Of a stretch of DNA of 64,000 bases, positions 42,997 to 50,679 are shown piece after piece. Source of the stretch: a bacterium A37T11. GTDB lineage: Bacteria > Bacteroidota > Bacteroidia > Sphingobacteriales > Sphingobacteriaceae. The position numbers were made by a program, and so were the translations under genes. The stretch is from assembly GCA_900109895.1 (NCBI GenBank), contig FOBR01000001.1, positions 248,001 through 312,000 on the forward strand, read 5' to 3'. The first letter of the stretch is position 1, and each line of letters starts with the position of its first letter. The notes under the pieces were generated by a model. It saw only the letters and a list, made by a program, of their open reading frames with translations. It searched no databases and had not been told where the DNA came from.

Positions 42997-44358
42997 TTAA
43001 CGTTCATTTTGATACAGGTTATTAAAAGTGACTTCCTTGGATGGAATAGGGTAAGTATATTTGGGACTATTTGGTGGAAGCGTATAATCCTGACCATTAA
43101 TCAATCGTCTCAAGGTAACTGCAAAAGCAGGATCCTGATTTAGACGCCTCAAATCGGTCCAGCGGGTTCCGCGGATCAGCAACTCCTTCCTTCTTTCTTG
43201 TAAGATTTTTCGGAGGATATCCGTAGCGGTTTCCTCTGTGAGCGGAGTAAAGAAACCAGGCTCAAATCGGTGCTGCAATAGCATATTTAAATCGGCCAAT
43301 GCCGCAACCTTATCGCTCAGTCGAGCGCGACATTCTGCCCGGTTGAGATAAACTTCATCCAAAGCCAATCCAGAAAATGGCCCACTCGTGCCCGAATACA
43401 TACTTTTGATGGATTTGCCATTTGGTATAGCGTCCTTAAAAAAAACTTGTTTACGCAAGTCCGCTTCATCATAGCTAAGGAAAAGCAAGGTATCTACCCA
43501 GGTATTTGTTTTGGTAAAAAAACCGGCAGTTCCACCTTGCCGCGTTACAAACAGCACTTCATCATTATCAGGAAAACTGAATTTATAGGCGGGGGCCAAA
43601 TCAGCATAATTTAGCAGCGTGTTGTATCGTTTCAAACATTCATCGGCAGCAGCCAATGATTTCCCGTAGTCCTGCATGGTGAGATAAATTCTGCTTAGTA
43701 ATGCATATACTGCCGCTTTGGATGCCCGTTCTTTGTTCAATACCTGATAATCGGCGGGCAAGAGTTCCGCTGCCTTTTCAAGATCCTGGATGATCTGTTT
43801 AAAGACAGTAGCGACTGTAGCCCTGCTGACTCTTTCGGTCAGGTCTGAAGATAGTTTTAGCGGAATGCCTAGTTCTGTTATCGCGGTTTCGGGACGGTAG
43901 GGCTGGCCAAAGACTTCTTCCAACTGGTAATGCTGAAAAGCGCGCAGGAATAGGGCATGGCCTTTCACTTCATTATATTTTACAGTCCCTTTGCCTTCTT
44001 TCAACGTTTCCAGCCCATCAAGCACAACATTGGCATAATAGATATTATTATAAGGTGCATTCCAGTCCTGTGTGTTACCAGAGCTATTATTCCCTTCGTA
44101 AAAATCGCTTTGCCAGCTATAGGCATTTTTAATGCGGATGGAACTGGCCAGCCAGGTTTGTTCAGAAAGGTAATAATCATCGCTTCCAAAATCAGGTATA
44201 GCGGGAGCAGTAGTATAAAGAAACTGAAAGTTGAGCAGTTGCTCATATTGTTCCACCGTGGTGAGGATGGCCAGAGAACGGTCTGGAACCGCCTCCAGGT
44301 ATTTGTTACAAGAAGCCAAACAGATGCATAGGCTCAGGCCAAGGATATATCTTTTCAT
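42997..44358 (-). CDS. SusD/RagB family surface lipoprotein (locus 4)
   Basis: 453 residues. Lipobox ICLASC (Cys18), then NKYLEAVPDRSLAILTTVEQ, the SusD start. The helix GHALFLRAFQHYQLEEVFGQ and the end motifs LQERRKELLIRGTRWTDLRR and YTYPIPSKEVTFNN are diagnostic. It lies 17 bp after SusC. It differs from the SusD proteins of the other loci in the short end and in the YNNIYYANVVLDGLETLKEG region, so the ligand may differ. Start chosen at the ATG before the signal peptide. Confidence 0.92.
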   Translation of the reverse strand: MKRYILGLSLCICLASCNKYLEAVPDRSLAILTTVEQYEQLLNFQFLYTTAPAIPDFGSDDYYLSEQTWLASSIRIKNAYSWQSDFYEGNNSSGNTQDWNAPYNNIYYANVVLDGLETLKEGKGTVKYNEVKGHALFLRAFQHYQLEEVFGQPYRPETAITELGIPLKLSSDLTERVSRATVATVFKQIIQDLEKAAELLPADYQVLNKERASKAAVYALLSRIYLTMQDYGKSLAAADECLKRYNTLLNYADLAPAYKFSFPDNDEVLFVTRQGGTAGFFTKTNTWVDTLLFLSYDEADLRKQVFFKDAIPNGKSIKSMYSGTSGPFSGLALDEVYLNRAECRARLSDKVAALADLNMLLQHRFEPGFFTPLTEETATDILRKILQERRKELLIRGTRWTDLRRLNQDPAFAVTLRRLINGQDYTLPPNSPKYTYPIPSKEVTFNNLYQNER

Positions 44359-44375
44359 GTTTTGCTGTTTCTAAA

Positions 44376-47300
44376 TTAGAGTTCTACGTGTATGCCTGCT
44401 GAAAGAGTGACCTGCGGATGCTGATACCCGTAATCCGGATCGATGCCGCTTTTGTTGGCTTTCCACAACAAACCGAGTTGATTGGCCATCAGGTAGACAC
44501 TGGCCCCTTTAAATAATAAATGCTTGCCGGTAACGGACGTGAACTGATAGCCAAGCCTTACGTCCTGCAGCCGGATATGGTCTGCTTTTTCGACCAGGGC
44601 TTCTGCATGGGTATAAAAATTATCCCGTGCGTATATTGCCGGGTACACCATCGAAGGTACGTATGTGAATTGTTCATCGCCTGGGTGCTGCCATCGTTGT
44701 GCATAGTCTGGTACGCCCTGAAAGCTTCCCTGAAACAGATCGGTATAGTTAACCGACTTTTTTCGCAGGTAATAGCCCATTTTAAACAGAAGATTGAACG
44801 ATAAGGAAAACTGGCGCCACTTGAAGCTATTGCGCAAGCTACCAAAATGGGTGGGCTGGTAACTGCCGGCATATACTAGGTCAGCAAGGTTGGCCGAACT
44901 GGTGATGGCGCCGTAGTCCTGGCTCACCTGGCCATTCAGATAACCTTGTGGGTTTCCTGTTTGCGCATCCAATCCGGCCCATTGATAGGCATAAAGCGCT
45001 TCAAGGGGTTTACCTACCTGATAGGCGCCCGTCATGTAGCTTCCATTATTGGCAGGTGTGACACTATACCGGGTGACCTGGTTAGCTGTATAGCTATAGA
45101 GGAACGTAGTTTGCCAGCCGAGTGCGCCTTTCAGGTTAACCGAATTCAGGCTCACATCCAGCCCGTGCCCGGTCATGGCCGCCGTATTACCGCGATAGGT
45201 GAGCAAGCCGCTGGCGGCCGAAAGTTCAGCATTGCCCATCAGGTCGTTGCCACTTTTGTGGTAATATTCCAGGCTGCCGGTGATGCGGCGCGTGGGGAGC
45301 AAGGCAAAATCGACGGCAGCATTAAACGTGCTGACGGTTTCCCATCTTAAGTCCGGGTTGGGTGGGTTGTTGATAAGCAGGGCGGGCTGCCCGTATTCAC
45401 TCTGTGCATAACTTTGTGCCACTAAATAGGCCGTCACGCTTTTGTCTACATTGCCACTTTTACCATAAGTAAGCCTGACATTCAATGCCGGAAGCCAGCC
45501 CAGATGGTAAAAATGTTCGCGGGCAGCATCCCATTTAAAGCCGGTGGACCATAAAGGCGCCCACTGCTGGTTAGAACGGACTCCAAATAGGTTGGAGCCA
45601 TCCTTGCGCGCACTAGCCGTGAGGGTATATTTTTGGCGGTATTGATAACTGGCGTTAGCATACAGGGAAACATATCGGTCTTGGAGATCGCGAAAACCCA
45701 AACTATTAGGGATAATAATATTTTTATATCCGGTAACTATACTGGTGTAAGGGTTTACGTAGTCGACATTGAGGCCAATGGGCCGCTCTTCATTATAGCC
45801 GTAGGTACGAAAACTGGCAGATTCGGTACGCTCGTCGCTGACCTCTCCGCCAATGATCCCCTGGAAGGCATGGTCAGCCCAATGATGGTCTACGTCTAGC
45901 TGTCCACGGAAATGCTGGGCGGTATAACTGGGGGTGGAAAGGTCCAGTATGCCTCCTAGGGGGATGGGCCGGGTGATCTCCCCGTTTGTGGCTATACTCG
46001 AAAATTGGTTGATGAGGTCTCTGGTAAAATAGCTATCTTGTGATTGGTAGTTGCGGTCGGTGGTGTTGCCACGGCCATATTGGTAGAGGGCACTTATTTT
46101 GAGCCATTGGAGTAACCGATAGTTTACTCCGAGATTTACCTTTAGGTCGCTGAGTTTGACGGTATTATCGGCATAGGTTAGTTCATCCAGGGGCCGGTAA
46201 GTCCAGTCCAACAGGCGCCCCTGCCCTACTGTATCCAAAAAGCCGGAGTTATACCGGGCGATAGCCAGCGCGTTGCCATTGGCATCTGCAAATTGGGCAT
46301 AGGGGTAAGTAAATGTGGGATACGAGTTATTTTGCTGGTCTGTTGTTTGGGTATACAGGACGCCAGTTTTTACTTCCAGCCGGTTATCCAGAAATCCGAA
46401 GGTATTGTTGAAATTTAGCGTGAGCCTACTGTATGCGTTACCTACTTCATTTGCCAGATTTTTATCCCAGCCTGCGGAGGCATAGTACTGGTTATACCGC
46501 CCTCCGCCTGTAAGGGACAGGGCGTGCTGTTGGGAAATGCTGGTCTGGTAGAAATAGCGCTCCAGGTCGTTGCGGGCATCCACCTGTCGGTAGGCGTCGA
46601 TTGTTGAGGCTGAATCTGCTGAAGAGATCAGTCCGCGCTTGCGTTGGTTCAACAGCCATACCACGGGGGTGACAGCCGTTTTATTGACATTGCTTAGGGT
46701 ACTGTTATAGTAACCTTGTCCAAACAGATAGGTCTCCAGGTCAATGTAGTCGCTGCTGGATACCCAGGGGGTGCTGAACAGATCAGGCTCTTTGCGAAAG
46801 CTGCCGGTTGAACTAAGGGAGACCTGTGTAGGTTTGCCGTATCTGCCTGTTTTAGTCGTAATAACAATGACGCCGTTGCCTGCCTTGGCTCCCCAGATGC
46901 TGGCTGCGGCCGCGTCTTTCAGCACAGTGACCGAGAAAACATCATTCGGATTAATGTTTTTCAGGTCACCATTATATTCAAAATTATCCAGAATGATTAG
47001 AGGCTGATCATCTGCCTGGATGGTGCTCGGACCGCGCAGGGTGAGGTCCAATACATTGGGATTGTTATTTCCCCGGTTGAAACGAAGGCCACTGACCACG
47101 CCTTCCAAACGACTCAGTACATCGGTTGAAGGGGTGCGGTTAAATAAGGTGCTATCTACAAAACTGAGGGATCCGGTTGCTCGTTCTTTGTGGATTTGTT
47201 GATAACCTGTGGATACGGTGACCTCTTCCAATTGAAAGGTAGTATCAGTTAATTTACGTGTTGTGTCTGGCTCTTTATTTTGACCATAAACAGAATGACC

Positions 47301-47420
47301 AAAGATAAATAGCAGTGGAAACCACCAAGCGAAAAGCGAAAAGCTTTTTTTCCACTTTATTTTACCTATTTTTAGCCAAAAATTAGGACAATAACGTCCC
47401 ATTGAATAAAGTTTATTCAT
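44376..47420 (-). CDS. SusC/RagA transporter without STN or carboxypeptidase-like domain (locus 4)
   Basis: 1014 residues, 100-180 shorter than the other three. After a signal region (FSLFAWWFPLLFIFGHSVYG) it goes almost at once to the TonB box FQLEEVTVSTGYQQIHKERA and the plug (VFSVTVLKDAAAASIWGAKA), then the barrel (VTLSAGIHVEL end). There is no STN domain and no CarboxypepD_reg domain, which fits the absence of sigma and FecR genes here: it is a transporter, not a signal transducer. It should import a ligand with SusD and is followed by TlpA. Its regulation is unknown. Confidence 0.92.
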   Translation of the reverse strand: MNKLYSMGRYCPNFWLKIGKIKWKKSFSLFAWWFPLLFIFGHSVYGQNKEPDTTRKLTDTTFQLEEVTVSTGYQQIHKERATGSLSFVDSTLFNRTPSTDVLSRLEGVVSGLRFNRGNNNPNVLDLTLRGPSTIQADDQPLIILDNFEYNGDLKNINPNDVFSVTVLKDAAAASIWGAKAGNGVIVITTKTGRYGKPTQVSLSSTGSFRKEPDLFSTPWVSSSDYIDLETYLFGQGYYNSTLSNVNKTAVTPVVWLLNQRKRGLISSADSASTIDAYRQVDARNDLERYFYQTSISQQHALSLTGGGRYNQYYASAGWDKNLANEVGNAYSRLTLNFNNTFGFLDNRLEVKTGVLYTQTTDQQNNSYPTFTYPYAQFADANGNALAIARYNSGFLDTVGQGRLLDWTYRPLDELTYADNTVKLSDLKVNLGVNYRLLQWLKISALYQYGRGNTTDRNYQSQDSYFTRDLINQFSSIATNGEITRPIPLGGILDLSTPSYTAQHFRGQLDVDHHWADHAFQGIIGGEVSDERTESASFRTYGYNEERPIGLNVDYVNPYTSIVTGYKNIIIPNSLGFRDLQDRYVSLYANASYQYRQKYTLTASARKDGSNLFGVRSNQQWAPLWSTGFKWDAAREHFYHLGWLPALNVRLTYGKSGNVDKSVTAYLVAQSYAQSEYGQPALLINNPPNPDLRWETVSTFNAAVDFALLPTRRITGSLEYYHKSGNDLMGNAELSAASGLLTYRGNTAAMTGHGLDVSLNSVNLKGALGWQTTFLYSYTANQVTRYSVTPANNGSYMTGAYQVGKPLEALYAYQWAGLDAQTGNPQGYLNGQVSQDYGAITSSANLADLVYAGSYQPTHFGSLRNSFKWRQFSLSFNLLFKMGYYLRKKSVNYTDLFQGSFQGVPDYAQRWQHPGDEQFTYVPSMVYPAIYARDNFYTHAEALVEKADHIRLQDVRLGYQFTSVTGKHLLFKGASVYLMANQLGLLWKANKSGIDPDYGYQHPQVTLSAGIHVEL

Positions 47421-47491
47421 TTATTAAGTTGGTTAACTTTGTAAATCAGTTAATTAATAAAATGTGATGAAGCAATAGGCATAGCCACGCA

Positions 47492-47641
47492 TTATTCAGG
47501 AGGACAAATTAAGTTTTTTAACATCAATACCATGGTGAGCACAACAGCAAGGCTGTGTGGGGATGGGCGACGGAAGGCGGCCACGCGTTGTGCGGTGGTT
47601 TTTGGGTAACCGGATGGTTGGTTAGTACGTGTTTTTTCCAT
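47492..47641 (-). CDS. Possible 49-residue peptide upstream of susC locus 4
   Basis: ATG at 47641, stop at 47492. The peptide begins MEKTRTNQPSGYPKTTAQRV and has a Pro/Arg-rich middle, then a hydrophobic end (SLAVVLTMVLMLKNLICPPE). It lies between the candidate RNA and susC on the same strand. No family is recognised; a chance frame is quite possible. Confidence 0.25.
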   Translation of the reverse strand: MEKTRTNQPSGYPKTTAQRVAAFRRPSPHSLAVVLTMVLMLKNLICPPE

Positions 47642-47712
47642 ATTAACTAGTTTTTGTTAGTGTATGGTTAAAACAAGTCTCCCGTGAAATAGGAAAGCGC
47701 CCGGTTTATATT

Positions 47713-48008
47713 AAAAAACCAATAGGGCGGGCTCCGCCGTTTCTGCCCAAGGGTACCGCAAAGACCCCTCCTTCACCTTGCGATGAAGAAGTCAGTAACA
47801 GAAACAGACACGAAAGCCCACCCTATTGGCTTGCACGGGCAAAGATACTGAAATATCTTGCCAATGGGTGAACTGACGGTCTCCTCGTTACTGAAATTTG
47901 CGGTTTCTTGGCCGAGAGACCTGTTCTTGCCTCCGAATGAACGAAGGCTAAATATGTTGCTTGGCATTTACAGGTGATAGCTGTTGCGGTTTCCCTGTAA
48001 AGACCAGA
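47713..48008 (-). ncRNA. Candidate structured small RNA with own promoter and terminator
   Basis: A transcript of about 295 bases is predicted on the minus strand. It starts past an excellent promoter (48013-48044) and ends at six T (47718-47713). Stems visible in order from the 5' end: TTTACAGG with CCTGTAAA, GCCTTCG with CGGAGGC, GGTCTC with GAGACC, GGCAAGATA with TATCTTTGCC, and a long closing helix CCAATAGGGTGGGCT (47829-47815) with AGCCCGCCCTATTGG (47733-47719). Inside the last is GTTTCTG with CAGAAAC and a CTTCATC-GCAA-GGTGAAG hairpin with a GNRA loop. The frame inside (47773-47967) has no protein-like content. I cannot match it to a known RNA family. Confidence 0.65.
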
Positions 48009-48012
48009 GAGA

Positions 48013-48044
48013 CAAAGGTAGAAATAAATTATTTAATAAGCAAA
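48013..48044 (-). promoter_or_regulatory. Vegetative promoter of the structured RNA
   Basis: Minus strand TTTG (48044-48041), 20 bases, TACCTTTG (48020-48013), an exact match to the Bacteroidota -33/-7 consensus. It points away from the plus-strand gene at 48075. Confidence 0.7.
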
Positions 48045-48074
48045 TAATCCAAATAAATAATTTAAAAATATTAA

Positions 48075-48626
48075 ATGCGAATACTTTCAAAAGAAATAAA
48101 TAGTAAGACTATCAAAAAGTTAGAGGATCTCAGAAATACACTACTACTAAATTATAGTGAAGTAGAAGATGGTTCTGGATTAAAAAAAGGGACTTATTCT
48201 AAGATTGCGAGAGAATTAGTATCAAGTGGTTTAGAAACAATAGGGGCTATTATTCTTTTCTTCGGTTTCGAATACCACGAATTCTTCGACTTTTCTAAGC
48301 CCCTTCCCTCCGAGGCGGCCCTCAAAAAACGGATGGAACGTTTCCACAAGGCACATGGATCTACGGCTTACGAAGTAATTTACAAGCAACCGGAACTGAG
48401 TGAGGTCATTGAGCACCGCCTGCTGCACACCAGCCTGTTTGACAACTGGGTAAACGTAGAGACCATATCGGCCTACCTGAAAACTTCCTATGGCTATGAA
48501 TATGGAAACGTCTCTGCCGGCCTGCTCGGCGCCGTTAAAAGCCAGCTGCTCATCTCCCGCAAAAAACGCAGCACACCTGACTCGAAATCCAGGTATAATG
48601 AGTATAAGAGGTATGGGGAGGGGTAA
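48075..48626 (+). CDS. Hypothetical protein with XRE-like N-terminal helices
   Basis: 183 residues. Helices in the N-terminal 75 residues (LRNTLLLNYSEVEDGSGLKK, GTYSKIARELVSSGLETIGA, FFGFEYHEFFDFSKPLPSE) follow the spacing of lambda-repressor-type helix-turn-helix proteins. The second half (about 80-183) is charged and helical (VIEHRLLHTSLFDNWVNVET, GNVSAGLLGAVKSQLLISRK) and may be a second winged-helix-like unit. It could be a small regulator. The codons of its last 25 residues occur again at 49.9 kb as a loose fragment. No named family is recognised. Confidence 0.55.
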   Translation: MRILSKEINSKTIKKLEDLRNTLLLNYSEVEDGSGLKKGTYSKIARELVSSGLETIGAIILFFGFEYHEFFDFSKPLPSEAALKKRMERFHKAHGSTAYEVIYKQPELSEVIEHRLLHTSLFDNWVNVETISAYLKTSYGYEYGNVSAGLLGAVKSQLLISRKKRSTPDSKSRYNEYKRYGEG

Positions 48627-48638
48627 GAATGGGCTAGA
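48550..48638 (+). repeat. 89-base duplicated segment, copy 1 (3' end of the HTH-like gene)
   Basis: The last 77 bases of the gene plus 12 following bases reappear at 49864-49952 in the same direction with about six differences. The nuclease gene lies between the copies. Confidence 0.85.
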
Positions 48639-48704
48639 ATCAAATGATGTCACTTGGTTACCCGCACTCGCACATCTGGGATGCGTGCAGATTACTAAAA
48701 ACAA

Positions 48705-48733
48705 AAAACCATCCGTTACAATCGGATGGTTTT
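48705..48733. terminator. Bidirectional terminator between convergent genes
   Basis: AAAACCATCCG and CGGATGGTTTT form perfect 11-base arms with a loop of seven, between the stops of the plus-strand gene at 48626 and the minus-strand gene at 48763. Confidence 0.82.
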
Positions 48734-48762
48734 GTACTATATAATAATAAGGTATACGTACC

Positions 48763-49617
48763 TTAAACTTTTTGTTTCTTGGCTAAAGATGCCCGGACTT
48801 TCTTGACGAAGTCAATGGAGACTTCCCCTGCTTTTGCAGCCTGTTCATCTGTAAAGCCAAAATCGACAATTAGGTTTTCAACTACCGCAAAACTCTTTTT
48901 TTCCTCGCCCCTACGATATAGCGGGTCACGCTCTTCTTTAAAAAATGATGATACTTTTAACATGGCTTCCTCCATTATACTTCCAAAGTTACGTAAATTT
49001 ACAATAACACGCAATTGTTCAAAATATTTGTTTCCTATTAAAGGCCCGGGGACCTTTTTGTTGATATTGATTAAAACTTTCTCTATTACATCGTACGGCT
49101 TTTCGTCACCCAGGTCTGCTAGTATGGTCAGGATCTGCTCTTCGGGTTGTTCTGACGACAGGAATAGTTCATGTGGCAGATCAGCAAACCGGATCAGCGT
49201 GTACTCAAATTTAAATCCGGGCTCATCAACCTGGTGTGGCATGGTTAGTGGTGACTCACCTACGTAAATCACATATTGTTTTACGATAAGCTGGTGGATC
49301 TGCGACAGCATGGCCCGGTATTCTGCCATCCTGAAATGCTGATAAGGTTTGTTCTCTGATTCATACTCTAATTGAAGGATGTATTGCGCTCCTTTCGAAT
49401 CAGTCACCAGCCTTAATGTGTCTACTTCCTTTTCCTTGGTGATCTGAATTTTATCTTTTAACTCTTGAAAACTGACAATATCAAGCTTTAGAACATCTTT
49501 AATGATGCGCGGCAAGGTATGCCGCATATTTTCCCGAAACACCTTATCGTATTTATTGGCTTGACGAGGGTTGCCTACATCTGCGTAGGGCTTTTTCTCT
49601 GTTATTTTTTCTTTCAT
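48763..49617 (-). CDS. Rpn/PD-(D/E)XK nuclease-family transposase-like protein
   Basis: 284 residues. The N-terminal two thirds fit the Rpn (recombination-promoting nuclease) fold: FRENMRHTLPRIIKDVLKLD, EKEVDTLRLVTDSKGAQYIL with QLEYESENKP, giving the D...Q-x-E pattern of the PD-(D/E)XK site, and FRMAEYRAMLSQIHQLIVKQ. The end is helical (FGFTDEQAAKAGEVSIDFVK). Family members nick DNA and raise RecA-independent recombination. The gene sits between two copies of an 89-base segment, which fits a recombination event. Start at the ATG before KEKITEKKPYADVGN. Confidence 0.8.
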   Translation of the reverse strand: MKEKITEKKPYADVGNPRQANKYDKVFRENMRHTLPRIIKDVLKLDIVSFQELKDKIQITKEKEVDTLRLVTDSKGAQYILQLEYESENKPYQHFRMAEYRAMLSQIHQLIVKQYVIYVGESPLTMPHQVDEPGFKFEYTLIRFADLPHELFLSSEQPEEQILTILADLGDEKPYDVIEKVLININKKVPGPLIGNKYFEQLRVIVNLRNFGSIMEEAMLKVSSFFKEERDPLYRRGEEKKSFAVVENLIVDFGFTDEQAAKAGEVSIDFVKKVRASLAKKQKV

Positions 49618-49863
49618 ATATTTAGTTAATTTTTGATACTAATACAATCATCAAATTATATCATAATGGATGATCCATCGAATACATTTCATACTTTTTT
49701 ACTTTTTAATTAAATAATAAGACACAAAGATAATTCATATGATTAATAAAAAAATTTATTTCATATTTTTTATTTCATTATTTAATCTTTTGAATTATTT
49801 TATAATGTTAGTAATTAGGTAAGGGCTACTTCTGGGAACTCTTAGGATGGTAATTAATATAGT
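49618..49863. other. AT-rich gap before the nuclease gene
   Basis: About 245 bases of very AT-rich DNA with no gene. It should contain the promoter of the nuclease gene, but no clear TTTG/TAnnTTTG pair is visible. Confidence 0.4.
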
Positions 49864-49952
49864 TCATCTCCCGGAAAAAACGCAGCACACCTGACTCGAA
49901 ATCCAGGTATAATGAGTATAAGAGGTATGGGGAGGGATAAGAATAGGATAGA
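49864..49952 (+). repeat. 89-base duplicated segment, copy 2 (gene fragment)
   Basis: A loose copy of 48550-48638 without the rest of the gene. It keeps the stop-codon area (GGGAGGGATAAGAATAGG). Confidence 0.85.
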
Positions 49953-50073
49953 GGTTTTGTTTAGGGTAAAAAACTAAAGATATTTTGTAATGAATCAAGT
50001 TTATAGTATAATTGCACCACCCACAACCGGCACGGGAGACAGGTTTGGCAATAAAATCAACGCAAAATAAATT

Positions 50074-50613
50074 ATGATTTACTTAAAAGCTAAAAGATTA
50101 ACATTATTTTCACTGATGATTATTGCCCCTGTTGTCATCTTAATTCTTGGCGTTTTAATACATAACACAGCCAGCGTTCAAATCGTTGCAGCGTATGCTC
50201 CACTTGCTGCGATTTTAATAATGTCATTTACATACATTGGCTGGTTATGGAATGCAGGTGCTTATCTTTCAAGGGATGCAAATGGCAACTCAAAGCTATT
50301 TCAGAGACTGTTTTTTGCGATACTTATATCTGCATTTTTAGTGACGCCTGTTTCTAAGGTTATGTTAAAAGATCATTTGCCTGTAATTCCAGATGCATTG
50401 AACTTATTGAACTTCGCTGGGCTATTGTTTTGCATATATAAGATAGGTAAGGGTCTCCGGGATCGCGAGGATGATAAAGAACATACAAGGGCATCCAGAT
50501 TAGCCGACTTTTTTGGTATATGGTTCTTGCCGATAGGTATTTGGTTTATTCAGCCCAGGGTGAAAAAGGTACTTGGAATTGATTGCACCAATCATGATTC
50601 GAATTCCCAGTAA
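50074..50613 (+). CDS. Multi-pass membrane protein of unknown function
   Basis: 179 residues with four likely membrane spans: about 10-30 (LFSLMIIAPVVILILGVLI), 37-60 (IVAAYAPLAAILIMSFTYIG), 77-97 (LFFAILISAFLVTPVSKVML) and 108-124 (LLNFAGLLFCIYKIG), with a fifth weak one near 148-162 (FFGIWFLPIGIWFIQ). A charged loop (GLRDREDDKEHTRASRL) lies before the last. Nothing in it points to a known family. The start follows an A-rich leader typical of Bacteroidota. It is a lone gene with its own hairpin. Confidence 0.68.
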   Translation: MIYLKAKRLTLFSLMIIAPVVILILGVLIHNTASVQIVAAYAPLAAILIMSFTYIGWLWNAGAYLSRDANGNSKLFQRLFFAILISAFLVTPVSKVMLKDHLPVIPDALNLLNFAGLLFCIYKIGKGLRDREDDKEHTRASRLADFFGIWFLPIGIWFIQPRVKKVLGIDCTNHDSNSQ

Positions 50614-50643
50614 AACCATCCGCTGGTTTGCAACGGATGGTTT
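50613..50643 (+). terminator. Hairpin after the membrane protein gene
   Basis: AAACCATCCG and CGGATGGTTT pair perfectly. The stem is the same sequence as the terminator at 48705, but the T-run is short. Confidence 0.6.
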
Positions 50644-50679
50644 GTAAGGAAATGATTCTGTTTATGGATCTTTTTAAGT

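Noticed and set aside
42997-43097. Longer start for the locus 4 TlpA protein
   Set aside because: It would overlap the SusD gene by about 100 bases and bury the signal peptide.
47773-47967. A 64-residue minus-strand ORF
   Set aside because: It lies inside the strongly structured RNA, has no known motif, and its codons follow the stems.
47713-48008. tmRNA, RNase P RNA or SRP RNA
   Set aside because: The conserved cores I know (tRNA-like ends, GAGGAAAGTCC-type, GGAAGGAAGCAGC-type) are not present.
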